Source: Streptomyces sp. Ag109_O5-10 | GTDB taxonomy: Bacteria; Actinomycetota; Actinomycetes; Streptomycetales; Streptomycetaceae | DNA: 64,000 nt | Assembly: GCF_900105755.1 (NCBI RefSeq) | Contig: NZ_FNTQ01000001.1 | Span: forward strand, 2,976,001 to 3,040,000 | Reading direction: 5' to 3' | Shown: positions 7,723-16,800 of the stretch, piece by piece | Layout of the letters: each line of letters starts with the position of its first letter | How positions within the stretch are numbered: position 1 is the first letter of the stretch | Notes under the pieces: model-generated | Told to the model about the DNA's origin: nothing | Databases searched by the model: none | Seen by the model: the letters and a program-made list of their open reading frames with translations, nothing else | Made by a program: the position numbers and the translations under genes

Positions 7723-8525
7723 GCGCATACGGAGCGCCCGGGCCGGCCGGACCGGTCGTCTACGACCCCATGACCCTCCCCGTCGACGACAACGTCAACA
7801 AGTACACCTTCTGCGTGGAGCTCAAGAGCGGTCAGTGGTTCCTGCAGAAGGGCAAGATGATCGCCTACTACGGCTCGATCGACTTCAACGGCGTCGGGCA
7901 CGGCCGTTTGGACCGACTTGTCCGCACGTCTTTCCATTCGCCTCTGCACGCGAGCGACTGGGTGGTGGCGGAGGGCTCGGGCAAGATGCTCCTCGCCGAC
8001 CGGGCGTTCGATGTGAACTCGTACGACCTTGAAGACGGCAACCTGACCATTCGCTCCGGCAACCTGCTCGCTTTTCAGCCAAGTCTCGCGCTGAAACAAT
8101 CAATCGTTCCCGGTTTTCTGACCCTTATCGGAACCGGAAAGTTTGTGGCGGCGTCCAACGGTCCGGTGGTGTTCATGGAACCCCCCATCCGGGTGGACCC
8201 GCAGGCACTGGTGGGGTGGGCCGACTGCCCGTCCCCGTGTCACCACTACGACCATGGGTACATGACCGGCGTACTGGGCGGTCTACGTGCACTGACGGGC
8301 CTCGGCGGGGCCTCCGGAGAGGAGCATCAGTTCGAGTTCGTAGGGGCCGGCACGGTCCTGCTCCAGTCCACCGAGACCCTGATGGCCGAGCAGGCCACGG
8401 GAGCGGTTCCGCACGAGCCCGGAGTGCCCGGCGGAGGCGCCCCCTCCACAGGTCGTCCACAACAACCGGGGGCACCGCGCCTTCCCGGACAGCTGGGGGA
8501 CCTCCAGCGTCGCTTCGGGCTGTGA
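7719..8525 (+). CDS. AIM24 family protein, third of three, with Pro/Gly-rich tail
   Basis: 268 residues. The AIM24 core (about residues 20-225) keeps KSGQWFLQKGKMIAYYGSID, the VDPQALVGW motif and HQFEFVGAGTVLLQSTE. A ~45-residue disordered tail rich in Pro, Gly and Gln follows and is absent from the other two. GTG start overlaps the previous stop. Codon use near 7900-8130 is less GC-biased than in its neighbours. Function unknown. Confidence 0.85.
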   Translation: MSAYGAPGPAGPVVYDPMTLPVDDNVNKYTFCVELKSGQWFLQKGKMIAYYGSIDFNGVGHGRLDRLVRTSFHSPLHASDWVVAEGSGKMLLADRAFDVNSYDLEDGNLTIRSGNLLAFQPSLALKQSIVPGFLTLIGTGKFVAASNGPVVFMEPPIRVDPQALVGWADCPSPCHHYDHGYMTGVLGGLRALTGLGGASGEEHQFEFVGAGTVLLQSTETLMAEQATGAVPHEPGVPGGGAPSTGRPQQPGAPRLPGQLGDLQRRFGL

Positions 8526-8540
8526 GCGGTAGTCTGCGGA

Positions 8541-8572
8541 GTGTGACATCGAACGCGTGCGCACAGTCACAC
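8541..8572. promoter_or_regulatory. Inverted repeat between the AIM24 operon and marR
   Basis: GTGTGAC-N18-GTCACAC lies 16 bp after the last AIM24 stop. It could terminate that operon or be an operator for the following MarR. A -10-like TAGACT (8606-8611) sits 6 nt before the marR ATG. Confidence 0.4.
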
Positions 8573-8617
8573 CACCCTCACTAGTTCGCCTTTCAACATT
8601 TTAGGTAGACTTCATTC

Positions 8618-9094
8618 ATGGAGACCGAGACGGCCACGCGCTGGCTGACCGATGCGGAGCAGTGCGCCTGGCGCACCCACCTGGAGGTCAACAGGCTGTT
8701 GACGTACCAGCTCGAAAAGGATCTGCAGCCGTTCGGCCTGACAATGAACGACTACGAGATCCTGGTGAACCTGTCCGAGTCGGAGGACTACCGGATGCGG
8801 ATGAGCGACCTCGCCTCCGCCACCCTCCAGTCCAAGAGCCGGCTGTCCCACCAGATCACCCGCATGGAGAACGCGAACCTGGTCCGCCGCGAGAACTGCG
8901 AGTCCGACCGCCGCGGCCTGTTCGCCGTCCTCACCGAGCACGGCATGGAGACGATGAACAAGGTGGCGCCACATCATGTGGCCTCCGTGCGACGGCACTT
9001 CATCGACCTGCTGCCGCCGGAGGCACTCATAGAGCTGGAGAAGGGCCTGAAGCCCATCGCGGAACACCTGCGGGGGCAGCGCGGGCGTCCGTGA
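8618..9094 (+). CDS. MarR family transcriptional regulator
   Basis: 158 residues with a MarR winged HTH at about 45-120: LGMSDLA-like RMRMSDLASATLQSKSRLSH for the recognition helix and CESDRRGLFAVLTEHG for the wing. The conserved ESDRRG (D-x-R) motif of the family is intact. The start is preceded by TAGACT at a 6-nt distance, consistent with a leaderless mRNA. Convergent with the next MFS gene. Ligand unknown. Confidence 0.9.
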   Translation: METETATRWLTDAEQCAWRTHLEVNRLLTYQLEKDLQPFGLTMNDYEILVNLSESEDYRMRMSDLASATLQSKSRLSHQITRMENANLVRRENCESDRRGLFAVLTEHGMETMNKVAPHHVASVRRHFIDLLPPEALIELEKGLKPIAEHLRGQRGRP

Positions 9095-9112
9095 CGACAG
9101 ACAGCACCTGAA

Positions 9113-9147
9113 AGCGGCGGACGGGGGTTCAGGTCCCGTCCGCCGCT
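9113..9147. terminator. Bidirectional terminator between marR and MFS genes
   Basis: AGCGGCGGACGGG (9113-9125) and CCCGTCCGCCGCT (9135-9147) form a perfect 13-bp stem with a 9-nt loop, placed between two convergent genes. Confidence 0.85.
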
Positions 9148-9183
9148 CGCTGCATCATGACGCTTGTCGGCCCGCGGAGCCCG

Positions 9184-10425
9184 TCAGGAGGACGGGTAAC
9201 TGCCGGACCGGCCTCCGCCCGCCCGCGGCCGGACGACGGCCCGCACCCCTACGGCGGACACGACGGCGACACCTCCCGCCAGCGCGAAGCAGACCGTCAC
9301 CGGGACCCGCCCCGCCAGCACTCCCGCCGCCACGGACCCCGCGGAGCTGCCCGCGTTGACGGCAGCGTTCACCCATGCCCCGGCCCGCGTCCGCTCCCCC
9401 TCCGCCGCCGTCTCGTCGGCCAGCAGATACGCCGTCGTCAGGGTCGGGGCCACGAACAGCCCGGCCACCGCCATGGCCGCCGCCAGCGTCCGGACGCCCG
9501 GCGCCAGGCCCGCCGCGGCGAGGACCGTGCCCAGCCCCGCCGCCAGCCACGCCAGCCGCTGCCCGGCCGGGCGGCGCCACTCCACCGCCCCGTTCAGCAG
9601 CCCGCCCACCGCACTGCCCGCGGAGAGCGCGGCCAGCACCCAGGGGACCGCCGCCTCACCGTGGGACCGTCGCGCGGCGAACGCCATCACCAGCAGATCG
9701 GCCGCGCTCAGCGCGAGGCCGAGACCGACGGCCGCGATCACCGGGGCCGCCGGGAAACGGCCGGGCCGCCGGCCCGGCTCCCGCTTCGGCGGCACCACAC
9801 CCCGCACCGCGGGCGATGCCACGAACACCCAGGTGCCGCCCAGCATCAGCACCGCGCTCAGCAGCACCCCCGCCGACGGCGGGCCGAACCGGAGCAGCAG
9901 GCCCACGAGCACAGGACCCGACACGAACAGCAGTTCCTCGGCGACCCCGTCCAGGCTGTAGGCCCGCCGCAGCAGCGCCGGGTCGTCGGCCAGGCGGCCC
10001 CACACCGCCCGCATGGTCGGGCCCAGGGGCGGGGCGCAGCAGCCCGTGAGCGCGGCGGTCGCCGCCAGCGCCGCCGCAGGGGCGCCGGGGCGCCAGGCCA
10101 GGGCGGCCAGGACGCAGAGCAGGACGCTGTAGAGCGCCGCCATCGGGGGCAGGGCACGCCGCGGGCCGAAGCGGTCGACCAAGGTCGCCCGGACCGGCAG
10201 GAGGACGACCGTCGCGCCGCCGAACAGGGCCATCACCGCCCCGGACACGGCGTACGAGCCGGTCGCCCGGGTGACCGACAGCAGGACGGACAGCGAGACC
10301 GTGCCGTAGGAGAGACGGGCCGCCAGGGCGGCGAAGAAGGTGCGGCGGGCGTGCGGAAGGCCCAGGACAGCGGCGTACGACGGCCGCCGGGCAGGCGAAG
10401 GGCGCGACGAAGTCAACGCGGACAT
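9184..10425 (-). CDS. MFS family transporter
   Basis: 413 residues with about twelve membrane helices and the loop VRATLVDRFGPRRALPPMAA (MFS motif A). It resembles the actinobacterial efflux-like MFS proteins that stand beside MarR genes. Start fixed at the ATG giving MSALTSSRPSP because GAGGAA lies 7 nt upstream; the open frame continues 22 codons further without a ribosome site. Substrate unknown; the convergent MarR gene may be functionally linked. Confidence 0.85.
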   Translation of the reverse strand: MSALTSSRPSPARRPSYAAVLGLPHARRTFFAALAARLSYGTVSLSVLLSVTRATGSYAVSGAVMALFGGATVVLLPVRATLVDRFGPRRALPPMAALYSVLLCVLAALAWRPGAPAAALAATAALTGCCAPPLGPTMRAVWGRLADDPALLRRAYSLDGVAEELLFVSGPVLVGLLLRFGPPSAGVLLSAVLMLGGTWVFVASPAVRGVVPPKREPGRRPGRFPAAPVIAAVGLGLALSAADLLVMAFAARRSHGEAAVPWVLAALSAGSAVGGLLNGAVEWRRPAGQRLAWLAAGLGTVLAAAGLAPGVRTLAAAMAVAGLFVAPTLTTAYLLADETAAEGERTRAGAWVNAAVNAGSSAGSVAAGVLAGRVPVTVCFALAGGVAVVSAVGVRAVVRPRAGGGRSGSYPSS

Positions 10426-10831
10426 GAGTGAGTTCCTCGGGCAGAGGCGGAAGAGGGGACACCTGAGCACGCCACGGCACGGGCTCTTCACGTGCCGGTG
10501 GCGGCGCCGGGTGCGCTCTTACGCCAAAGAGAGGAACATGCCGGTCAAGATAACAGCGCGGACGGCGATTCGGGTCCCCTCCGCCCGCCGTTGGCTGTCA
10601 GCGGGCGGGAGGACACCTACCGGCGTTCGCAGGGTGCCGCTGCGCCCACCCGTCCCGCCCTGCGGCACGCCTGCCCGCAGCTGGGTGGCTCGATGGGACA
10701 CGGCTGGCAGCGCCCCGTAGGGGGCGCTGGGGGTCCCCCGGCCGAAGGCCGGGGGAGGAACTGCGCGACCAGCCCCCAGCGGCCCGCGGCCGTGCGGCAC
10801 CCCGCGCCCCGCGACCTCGGCCCGACTCGCG
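10426..10831. other. 406-bp intergenic region without a gene
   Basis: Divides the MFS gene start from the 3' end of meaB. The half near the MFS start should hold its promoter, which I cannot define. The half near meaB holds two adjacent hairpins of the dispersed repeat family (copy B). No credible coding region is seen. Confidence 0.6.
10709..10778 (+). repeat. Dispersed hairpin repeat, copy B (double hairpin)
   Basis: AGCGCCCC-GTA-GGGGGCGCT (10709-10728) is followed by CCCCCGGCC-GAA-GGCCGGGGG (10735-10755) and then the family tail AGGAACTGCGCGACCAGCC. The extra hairpin looks like an expansion of the basic element. Lies downstream of meaB and may terminate it. Confidence 0.75.
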
Positions 10832-11788
10832 TCAGCCCTCTGTGAGGCCCGCCACGAGCTCGTCCGCCGCGCGGTACGGGTCCAGGTCGCCGGCCACGAT
10901 GCGGTCCGCGAGGGCGTCGATGTGACGGTCTCCGTGGAGGTCGCCGATGCGGGCGCGCAGGGCCGTCACCGCGATGGTCTCGACCTCGCGGGCGGCACGG
11001 GCCAGGCGGCGCTCCGCCAGGACGCCCCGCTCCTCCATCCAGGCACGGTGCTTCTCCAGGGCCTCCACCAGCTCGTCGATGCCCTCCGCCCGTGCGGCGA
11101 CCGTCTTGACGATCGGCGGCCGCCAGTCGCCGGGGCCGCGGGACTCGCCGAGGCCCAGCATGTGGTTCAGTTCGCGGGCCGTGGCGTCCGCGCCGTCCCG
11201 GTCGGCCTTGTTGACGACGTACACGTCCCCGATCTCGAGGATGCCGGCCTTGGCGGCCTGGATGCCGTCGCCCATGCCGGGGGCGAGGAGCACCACGCTG
11301 GTGTCCGCCTGGGAGGCGATCTCGACCTCTGACTGACCCACGCCGACCGTCTCCACCAGGATCACCTCGCAGCCCGCCGCGTCCAGGACACGGATGGCCT
11401 GGGGCGCCGCCCAGGCAAGGCCGCCCAGGTGGCCCCGGGTCGCCATCGAGCGGATGTAGACGCCGGGGTCGGACGCGTGGTCGGACATGCGGACCCGGTC
11501 GCCGAGCAGGGCGCCACCGGAGAAGGGGGAGGACGGGTCGACGGCCAGTACGCCGACCCGTTTGCCCTGTTTGCGATAGGCGGTCACGAGCGCCGAGGTC
11601 GAGGTCGACTTGCCGACGCCCGGGGAGCCGGTCAGGCCCACCACGTAGGCGTTGCCGGTGAGCGGCGCGAGCGCCGCCATGACCTCCCTGAGCTGCGGGG
11701 ACGCCCCCTCCACCAGGGAGATCAGACGGGCCACCGCTCGCGGTCGGCCCTCCCTGGCCTGGGCCACCAGTGAGGAGACGTCCTGCAT
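10832..11788 (-). CDS. meaB: MeaB family GTPase, methylmalonyl-CoA mutase chaperone
   Basis: 318 residues of the G3E/SIMIBI GTPase class, long called ArgK. P-loop GLTGSPGVGKST near residue 52, the Mg-binding DPSSPFSGGALLGDR, switch ETVGVGQSE and base-recognition NKAD are all intact. MeaB loads and protects the adenosylcobalamin cofactor of methylmalonyl-CoA mutase. Context fits: thiolase and methylmalonyl-CoA epimerase genes lie next to it, and a cobalamin adenosyltransferase at 31.3 kb. ATG chosen because GGAG sits 5 nt upstream; a GTG one codon earlier is the alternative. Confidence 0.95.
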   Translation of the reverse strand: MQDVSSLVAQAREGRPRAVARLISLVEGASPQLREVMAALAPLTGNAYVVGLTGSPGVGKSTSTSALVTAYRKQGKRVGVLAVDPSSPFSGGALLGDRVRMSDHASDPGVYIRSMATRGHLGGLAWAAPQAIRVLDAAGCEVILVETVGVGQSEVEIASQADTSVVLLAPGMGDGIQAAKAGILEIGDVYVVNKADRDGADATARELNHMLGLGESRGPGDWRPPIVKTVAARAEGIDELVEALEKHRAWMEERGVLAERRLARAAREVETIAVTALRARIGDLHGDRHIDALADRIVAGDLDPYRAADELVAGLTEG

Positions 11789-11846
11789 CACAGCTCCGTT
11801 CGCTCCGTTCGCTGTCGTTCGCTGCTGTCGGTTCAGCGAAACGTAC

Positions 11847-13052
11847 TCAGGCCTTCGGTACCCGCACGATCAGCGCGTCACCCTGACCGCCGCCACCGCA
11901 CAGCGCGGCCGCGCCGACCCCGCCGCCCCGGCGCTTGAGCTCCAGGGCCAGGTGCAGGACGAGCCGGGCACCGGACATGCCGATGGGGTGGCCCAGGGCG
12001 ATGGCGCCACCGTTCACGTTCACCTTTTCGGTGGACACCCCGAGGTCCTTCATTGACTGGACGGCGACCGCGGCGAAGGCCTCGTTGATCTCGATGAGGT
12101 CCAGGTCGCCGACCTCCAGGCCCTCCTTCTTGAGGGCGTGGTTGATGGCGTTCGACGGCTGTGACTGGAGGGAGTTGTCCGGTCCGGCCACGTTGCCGTG
12201 GGCGCCGATCTCGGCGAGCCACTCCAGGCCCAGCTCCTCGGCCTTGGCCCTGCTCATCACGACCACGGCCGCCGCGCCGTCGGAGATCTGCGAGGAGCTG
12301 CCGGCGGTGATCGTGCCGTCCTTCGTGAACGCCGGGCGGAGCCTGCCCAGCGACTCGGCCGTGGTGTCGCCGCGGATGCCCTCGTCCTTGCTGAAGACGA
12401 CCGGCTCGCCCTTGCGCTGCGGGATCTCGACCGGGGTGATCTCGGCCTCGAAGATCCCGTTCTTCTGGGCGGCGGCGGCCCGCTGGTGGGACAGCGCGGC
12501 CACCGCGTCCTGCTCCTCACGGCCGAGGCCGAGACGGGTGTTGTGCTTCTCCGTCGACTCGCCCATCGGGATGTTCTCCCAGGCGTCGGTCAGGCCGTCG
12601 TAGGCCATCGCGTCGAGCATCTCGATCGAGCCGTACTTGAAGCCCTCGCGGGACTTCGGGAGCAGGTGCGGGGCGTTGGTCATGGACTCCTGGCCGCCCG
12701 CGACCACGATGTCGAACTCGCCGGCGCGGATCAGCTGGTCGGCCAGCGCGATGGCGTCGAGGCCGGAGAGGCACACCTTGTTGATCGTGAGCGCCGGGAC
12801 GCTCATCGGGATGCCTGCCTTCACGGCGGCCTGGCGGGCCGGGATCTGGCCGGCGCCGGCCTGGAGCACCTGCCCCATGATCACGTACTGCACCTGGTCG
12901 CCACCGATCCCCGCACGGTCGAGGGCGGCTTTGATCGCGAAGCCGCCGAGGTCGGCTCCGGAGAAGGACTTCAGCGAGCCCAGCAGTCGTCCCATGGGCG
13001 TCCGCGCGCCCGCGACGATCACCGAGGTGGTTCCAGAGGTTCCAGAGGTCAT
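11847..13052 (-). CDS. Acetyl-CoA C-acetyltransferase (thiolase)
   Basis: 401 residues, full thiolase length. The nucleophilic Cys94 lies in NKVCLSG, the His in [13 protein letters not shown] and the second Cys in [13 protein letters not shown] near the C-terminus; the INEAFA motif is present. Catalyses reversible condensation of two acetyl-CoA to acetoacetyl-CoA, or thiolysis, in the cytoplasm. It lies 58 bp upstream of meaB on the same strand and diverges from mce, linking it to short-chain acyl-CoA metabolism and to supply of polyketide precursors. Whether it acts in synthesis or degradation cannot be told. Confidence 0.95.
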   Translation of the reverse strand: MTSGTSGTTSVIVAGARTPMGRLLGSLKSFSGADLGGFAIKAALDRAGIGGDQVQYVIMGQVLQAGAGQIPARQAAVKAGIPMSVPALTINKVCLSGLDAIALADQLIRAGEFDIVVAGGQESMTNAPHLLPKSREGFKYGSIEMLDAMAYDGLTDAWENIPMGESTEKHNTRLGLGREEQDAVAALSHQRAAAAQKNGIFEAEITPVEIPQRKGEPVVFSKDEGIRGDTTAESLGRLRPAFTKDGTITAGSSSQISDGAAAVVVMSRAKAEELGLEWLAEIGAHGNVAGPDNSLQSQPSNAINHALKKEGLEVGDLDLIEINEAFAAVAVQSMKDLGVSTEKVNVNGGAIALGHPIGMSGARLVLHLALELKRRGGGVGAAALCGGGGQGDALIVRVPKA

Positions 13053-13201
13053 GAGCTGCGAATCCCCTTACCGGCTGCACTGCCGAGGAGTGAACGAGGG
13101 TTTACTTCGAATGTATTGCGTGGCACTCCGTGCCGTCATCGGGCCGTCAGTGTGATCGCTGGCACGTTGCGTAACCATCGCCGTGCCGGTGGACTGAATC
13201 C

Positions 13202-13642
13202 ATGCTGACGCGAATCGACCACATCGGGATCGCCTGCCACGACCTCGACGCGACCGTCGAGTTCTACCGGGCCACGTACGGCTTCGAGGTGTTCCACACC
13301 GAGGTCAACGAGGAGCAGGGCGTGCGCGAGGCCATGCTCAAGATCAACGAGACGTCCGACGGCGGCGCCTCCTACCTGCAGCTTCTCGAACCGACCCGGG
13401 AGGACTCGGCGGTCGGCAAGTGGCTCGCGAAGAACGGCGAGGGGGTCCATCACATCGCCTTCGGTACGGCGGATGTGGACGGGGACGCGGCGGACATCCG
13501 GTCCAAGGGCGTACGCGTTCTGTACGAGGAGCCACGGATCGGCTCCATGGGGTCGCGGATCACCTTCCTGCATCCGAAGGACTGCCACGGCGTACTGACA
13601 GAACTGGTCACTTCGGCGGCTGTTGAGTCACCTGAGCACTGA
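13202..13642 (+). CDS. mce: Methylmalonyl-CoA epimerase
   Basis: 146 residues of the VOC (glyoxalase-like) superfamily. Metal ligands fit the family: His in RIDHIGIACHDLD, Glu in LLEPT-type strand, His in GVHHIAFG and a final Glu in GVLTELV. Converts (2S)- to (2R)-methylmalonyl-CoA for the B12-dependent mutase, whose chaperone MeaB is encoded nearby. The gene diverges from the thiolase gene across 149 bp. Start supported by the immediate family motif LTRIDHIGI. Confidence 0.95.
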   Translation: MLTRIDHIGIACHDLDATVEFYRATYGFEVFHTEVNEEQGVREAMLKINETSDGGASYLQLLEPTREDSAVGKWLAKNGEGVHHIAFGTADVDGDAADIRSKGVRVLYEEPRIGSMGSRITFLHPKDCHGVLTELVTSAAVESPEH

Positions 13643-13864
13643 CCCTCGTACATATGGGCCGGTAGGGTTGGGGGCGGTCGTCCCTTCGCACGTTCGCAGG
13701 GCTGGGGCGGCCGCATGCCGGGGTCCGGGTTTCGGGGGACGAGCGTCGGGGCAGCAGCCCGTGCTCCGCCGTTGATCTGACACCATTCCCCGGGGGCCCC
13801 GTTCGGCGGATGGACGGAGCTCGTTCGGAGAAGGTTGCGACCAGGGGACGGATGGGACCGCGCA

Positions 13865-16800
13865 GTGCGGGGCTACGAGAGCCAGGAGCGAGAGCCGGCG
13901 GCTGACGTCGACCACCTCTCTCGGTTCGAGGCCGAGATGAAACGGCTGAAGACCGAGCGGGAAAAGGCGATCCAGCATGCCGAGGACCTCGGCTACCAGG
14001 TCGAGGTGCTGCGCGCCAAGCTGCACGAGGCGCGGCGCACCATCATGTCCCGGCCCGCGTTCGACGGCGGTGACATCGGCTACCACGCCGAGCAGCTGCT
14101 GCGGAACGCCCAGGTACAGGCCGACCAGATCCGCCAGGAGGCGGAGCGGGTGGCCGCGGAGGCCCGGGCGCAGACCCAGCGCATCCTCCAGGAACACGCC
14201 GAGCAGGCCGCGCGGCTCCAGGCCGAGCTGCACCAGGAGGCGGTGACCCGCCGCCAGCAGCTGGACCAGGAGCTGGCGGAGCGCCGGCAGACCGTCGAGT
14301 CGCACGTCAACGAGAACGTGGCCTGGGCCGAGCAGCTGCGCGCCCGTACGGAGTCGCAGGCCAGGCGGCTGCTGGACGAGTCGCGGGCCGAGGCCGAGCA
14401 GGCGATGACGGCAGCCCGCGCAGAGGCCGAGCGGCTGGCGACCGAGGCGCGGCAGCGGGTGCAGGCCGACGCCGAGGCGGCCCGCGGGGAGGCCGAGCAG
14501 CTGCTGCTGCGCGCCCGCCGGGACGCCGAGCGGCTGCTGAACGCCGCGTCCACGCAGGCCCAGGAGGCCACCGACCACGCGGAGCAGCTGCGCAGCTCGA
14601 CCGCGACGGAGGCGGACACCGCGCGCCGGCAGGCGAGCGAGCTGAGCCGGGCCGCCGAGCAGCGGATGGCGGAGGCCGAGGAGGCGCTGCGCAAGGCGCA
14701 GTCCGAGGCCGAGAAGCTGGTCACCGAGGCCGAGGCGAACGCCGCGAAGGCCCTGTCCAGCGCCGAGGCCACCAACGAGCAGCGCACCCGTACCGCCAAG
14801 GAGCAGGTCGCCCGGCTGGTCAGCGAGGCCACCAAGGACGCCGAGGCCACCAAGGCGAGCGCGGAGCAGGTCGTCGCGGACGCCAGGGCCGAGGCCGAGA
14901 AGATCATCGCCGAGGCCTCCGAGAAGGCCCGCAGTCTCACCGCCGAGGAGAGCGCCTCCCAGCTGGCGAAGGCCGCCAAGACCGCCGAGGACGTCCTGAA
15001 CAAGGCGTCCGAGGAGGCCAAGCGGACCACGAAGGCCGCCGCCGAGGAGGCCGAGCGGATCCGCACCGAGGCGGAGACCGAGGCGGACCGGCTGCGCGCC
15101 GAGGCGCACGACATCGCCGAGCAGCTCAAGGGCACGGCGAAGGACGACACCAAGGAGTACCGCGCCAAGACCGTCGAGCTGCAGGAGGAGGCCCGCCGGC
15201 TGCGCGGCGAGGCCGAACAGCTGCGGTCCGACGCGGTCGCCGAGGGCGAGTCGATCCGCGCCGAGGCCCGGCGCGAGGCCGTGCAGCAGATCGAGGAGGC
15301 GGCGAAGTCCGCCGAGGAGCTGCTCGCCAAGGCCAAGGCGGACGCCGACGAGCTGCGGCAGACCGCGACCACCGACAGCGAGAAGGTCCGCACCGAGGCC
15401 ATCGAGCGCGCCACCACGCTGCGCCGGCAGGCCGAGGAGACCCTGGAGCGCACCCGTCAGGAGGCCGAACGGCTCCGTGCGGAGGCCCAGGAGCAGGCCG
15501 AGACGCTGCAGGCCGACGCCGAGCGGGCCGCGGCCGAGCTGCGCGAGGAGGCCGAGCGGGGCGTCGAGGCCCGACGCGCGGAGGCCGCCGACGAGCTGAC
15601 CCGCCTGCACACCGAGGCCGAGGACCGGCTCACGGCCGCCGACCGGGCACTGACCGAGGCGCGCGAGGAGGCCGGCCGGATCCGCCGGGAGGCCGCCGAG
15701 GAGACCGACCGGCTGCGCGGCGAGGCCGCCGAGCGGATCCGTACGCTCCAGCAGCAGGCCGAGACGGAGGCGGAGCGGCTGCGCGACGAGGCCGCCGCCG
15801 ACGCGTCGGCGTCCCGTGCGGAGGGCGAGTCCGTCGCCGTACGGCTGCGGTCCGAGGCCGCGGCCGAGGCGGAGCGGCTCAAGCAGGAGGCCCAGGACAC
15901 CGCCGACCGGGTCCGGACCGAGGCGCAGGCGGCCGCCGAGCGGCTGTCCACCGAGGCGTCCGAGACGCTGGCCGCCGCCCAGGAGGAGGCCGCCCGGCGC
16001 CGCCGGGAGGCCGAGGAGCTCCTCGGTTCGGCCCGCCAGGAGGCCGACCAGGAGCGTGAGCGGGCCCGCGAGCAGAGCGAGGACCTGCTGGCCCAGGCCC
16101 GCAACCGGGTCGAGGAGGCGCAGGCCGAGGCCGTGCGGCTGGTCGAGGAGGCGGACCGGCGGGCCACCGAGATGGTGTCGGCCGCCGAACTCCACGCGCA
16201 GCAGGTGCGGGATTCGGTCGCCGGGCTGCACGAGCAGGCGCAGGAGGAGATCACCGGGCTGCGCTCGGCGGCCGAGCACGCCGCGGACCGTACCCGGCGG
16301 GAGGCCGAGGAGGAGGCCGACCGGGTCCGCGCCGACGCCTATGCCGAGCGGGAGCGGGCCAGCGAGGACGCGACCCGGATCCGGCGCGAGGCCAACGAGG
16401 CGTCCGAGGCGGCGAAGGCGCTCGCCGAGCGGACCGTCGCCGACGCGATGACCGAGTCGGAGCGGCTGCGGTCCGAGGCGGCGGCGCACGCCCAGCAGGT
16501 GCGCACCGAGGTCTCCGACAGCATCGCCCAGGCGGACCAGGACGCCGCGCGCACGCGTGCCGAGGCGCGCGAGGACGCCAACCGGATGCGTTCGGACGCG
16601 GCGACCCAGGCCGACACCCTCATCACCGAGGCGCGCAACGAGGCCGAGCGGCTCCAGAGCGAGACCATCGCCGAGGCCGACCGGGTCCGCGCCGACGCCA
16701 TCGCCAAGGCGGAGAAGCTGATCTCGGACGCCACCGGCGACGCGGAGCGGCTGCGGGCCGAGGCCGCCGAGACGGTCGGCTCCGCCCAGCTGCACGCCGA

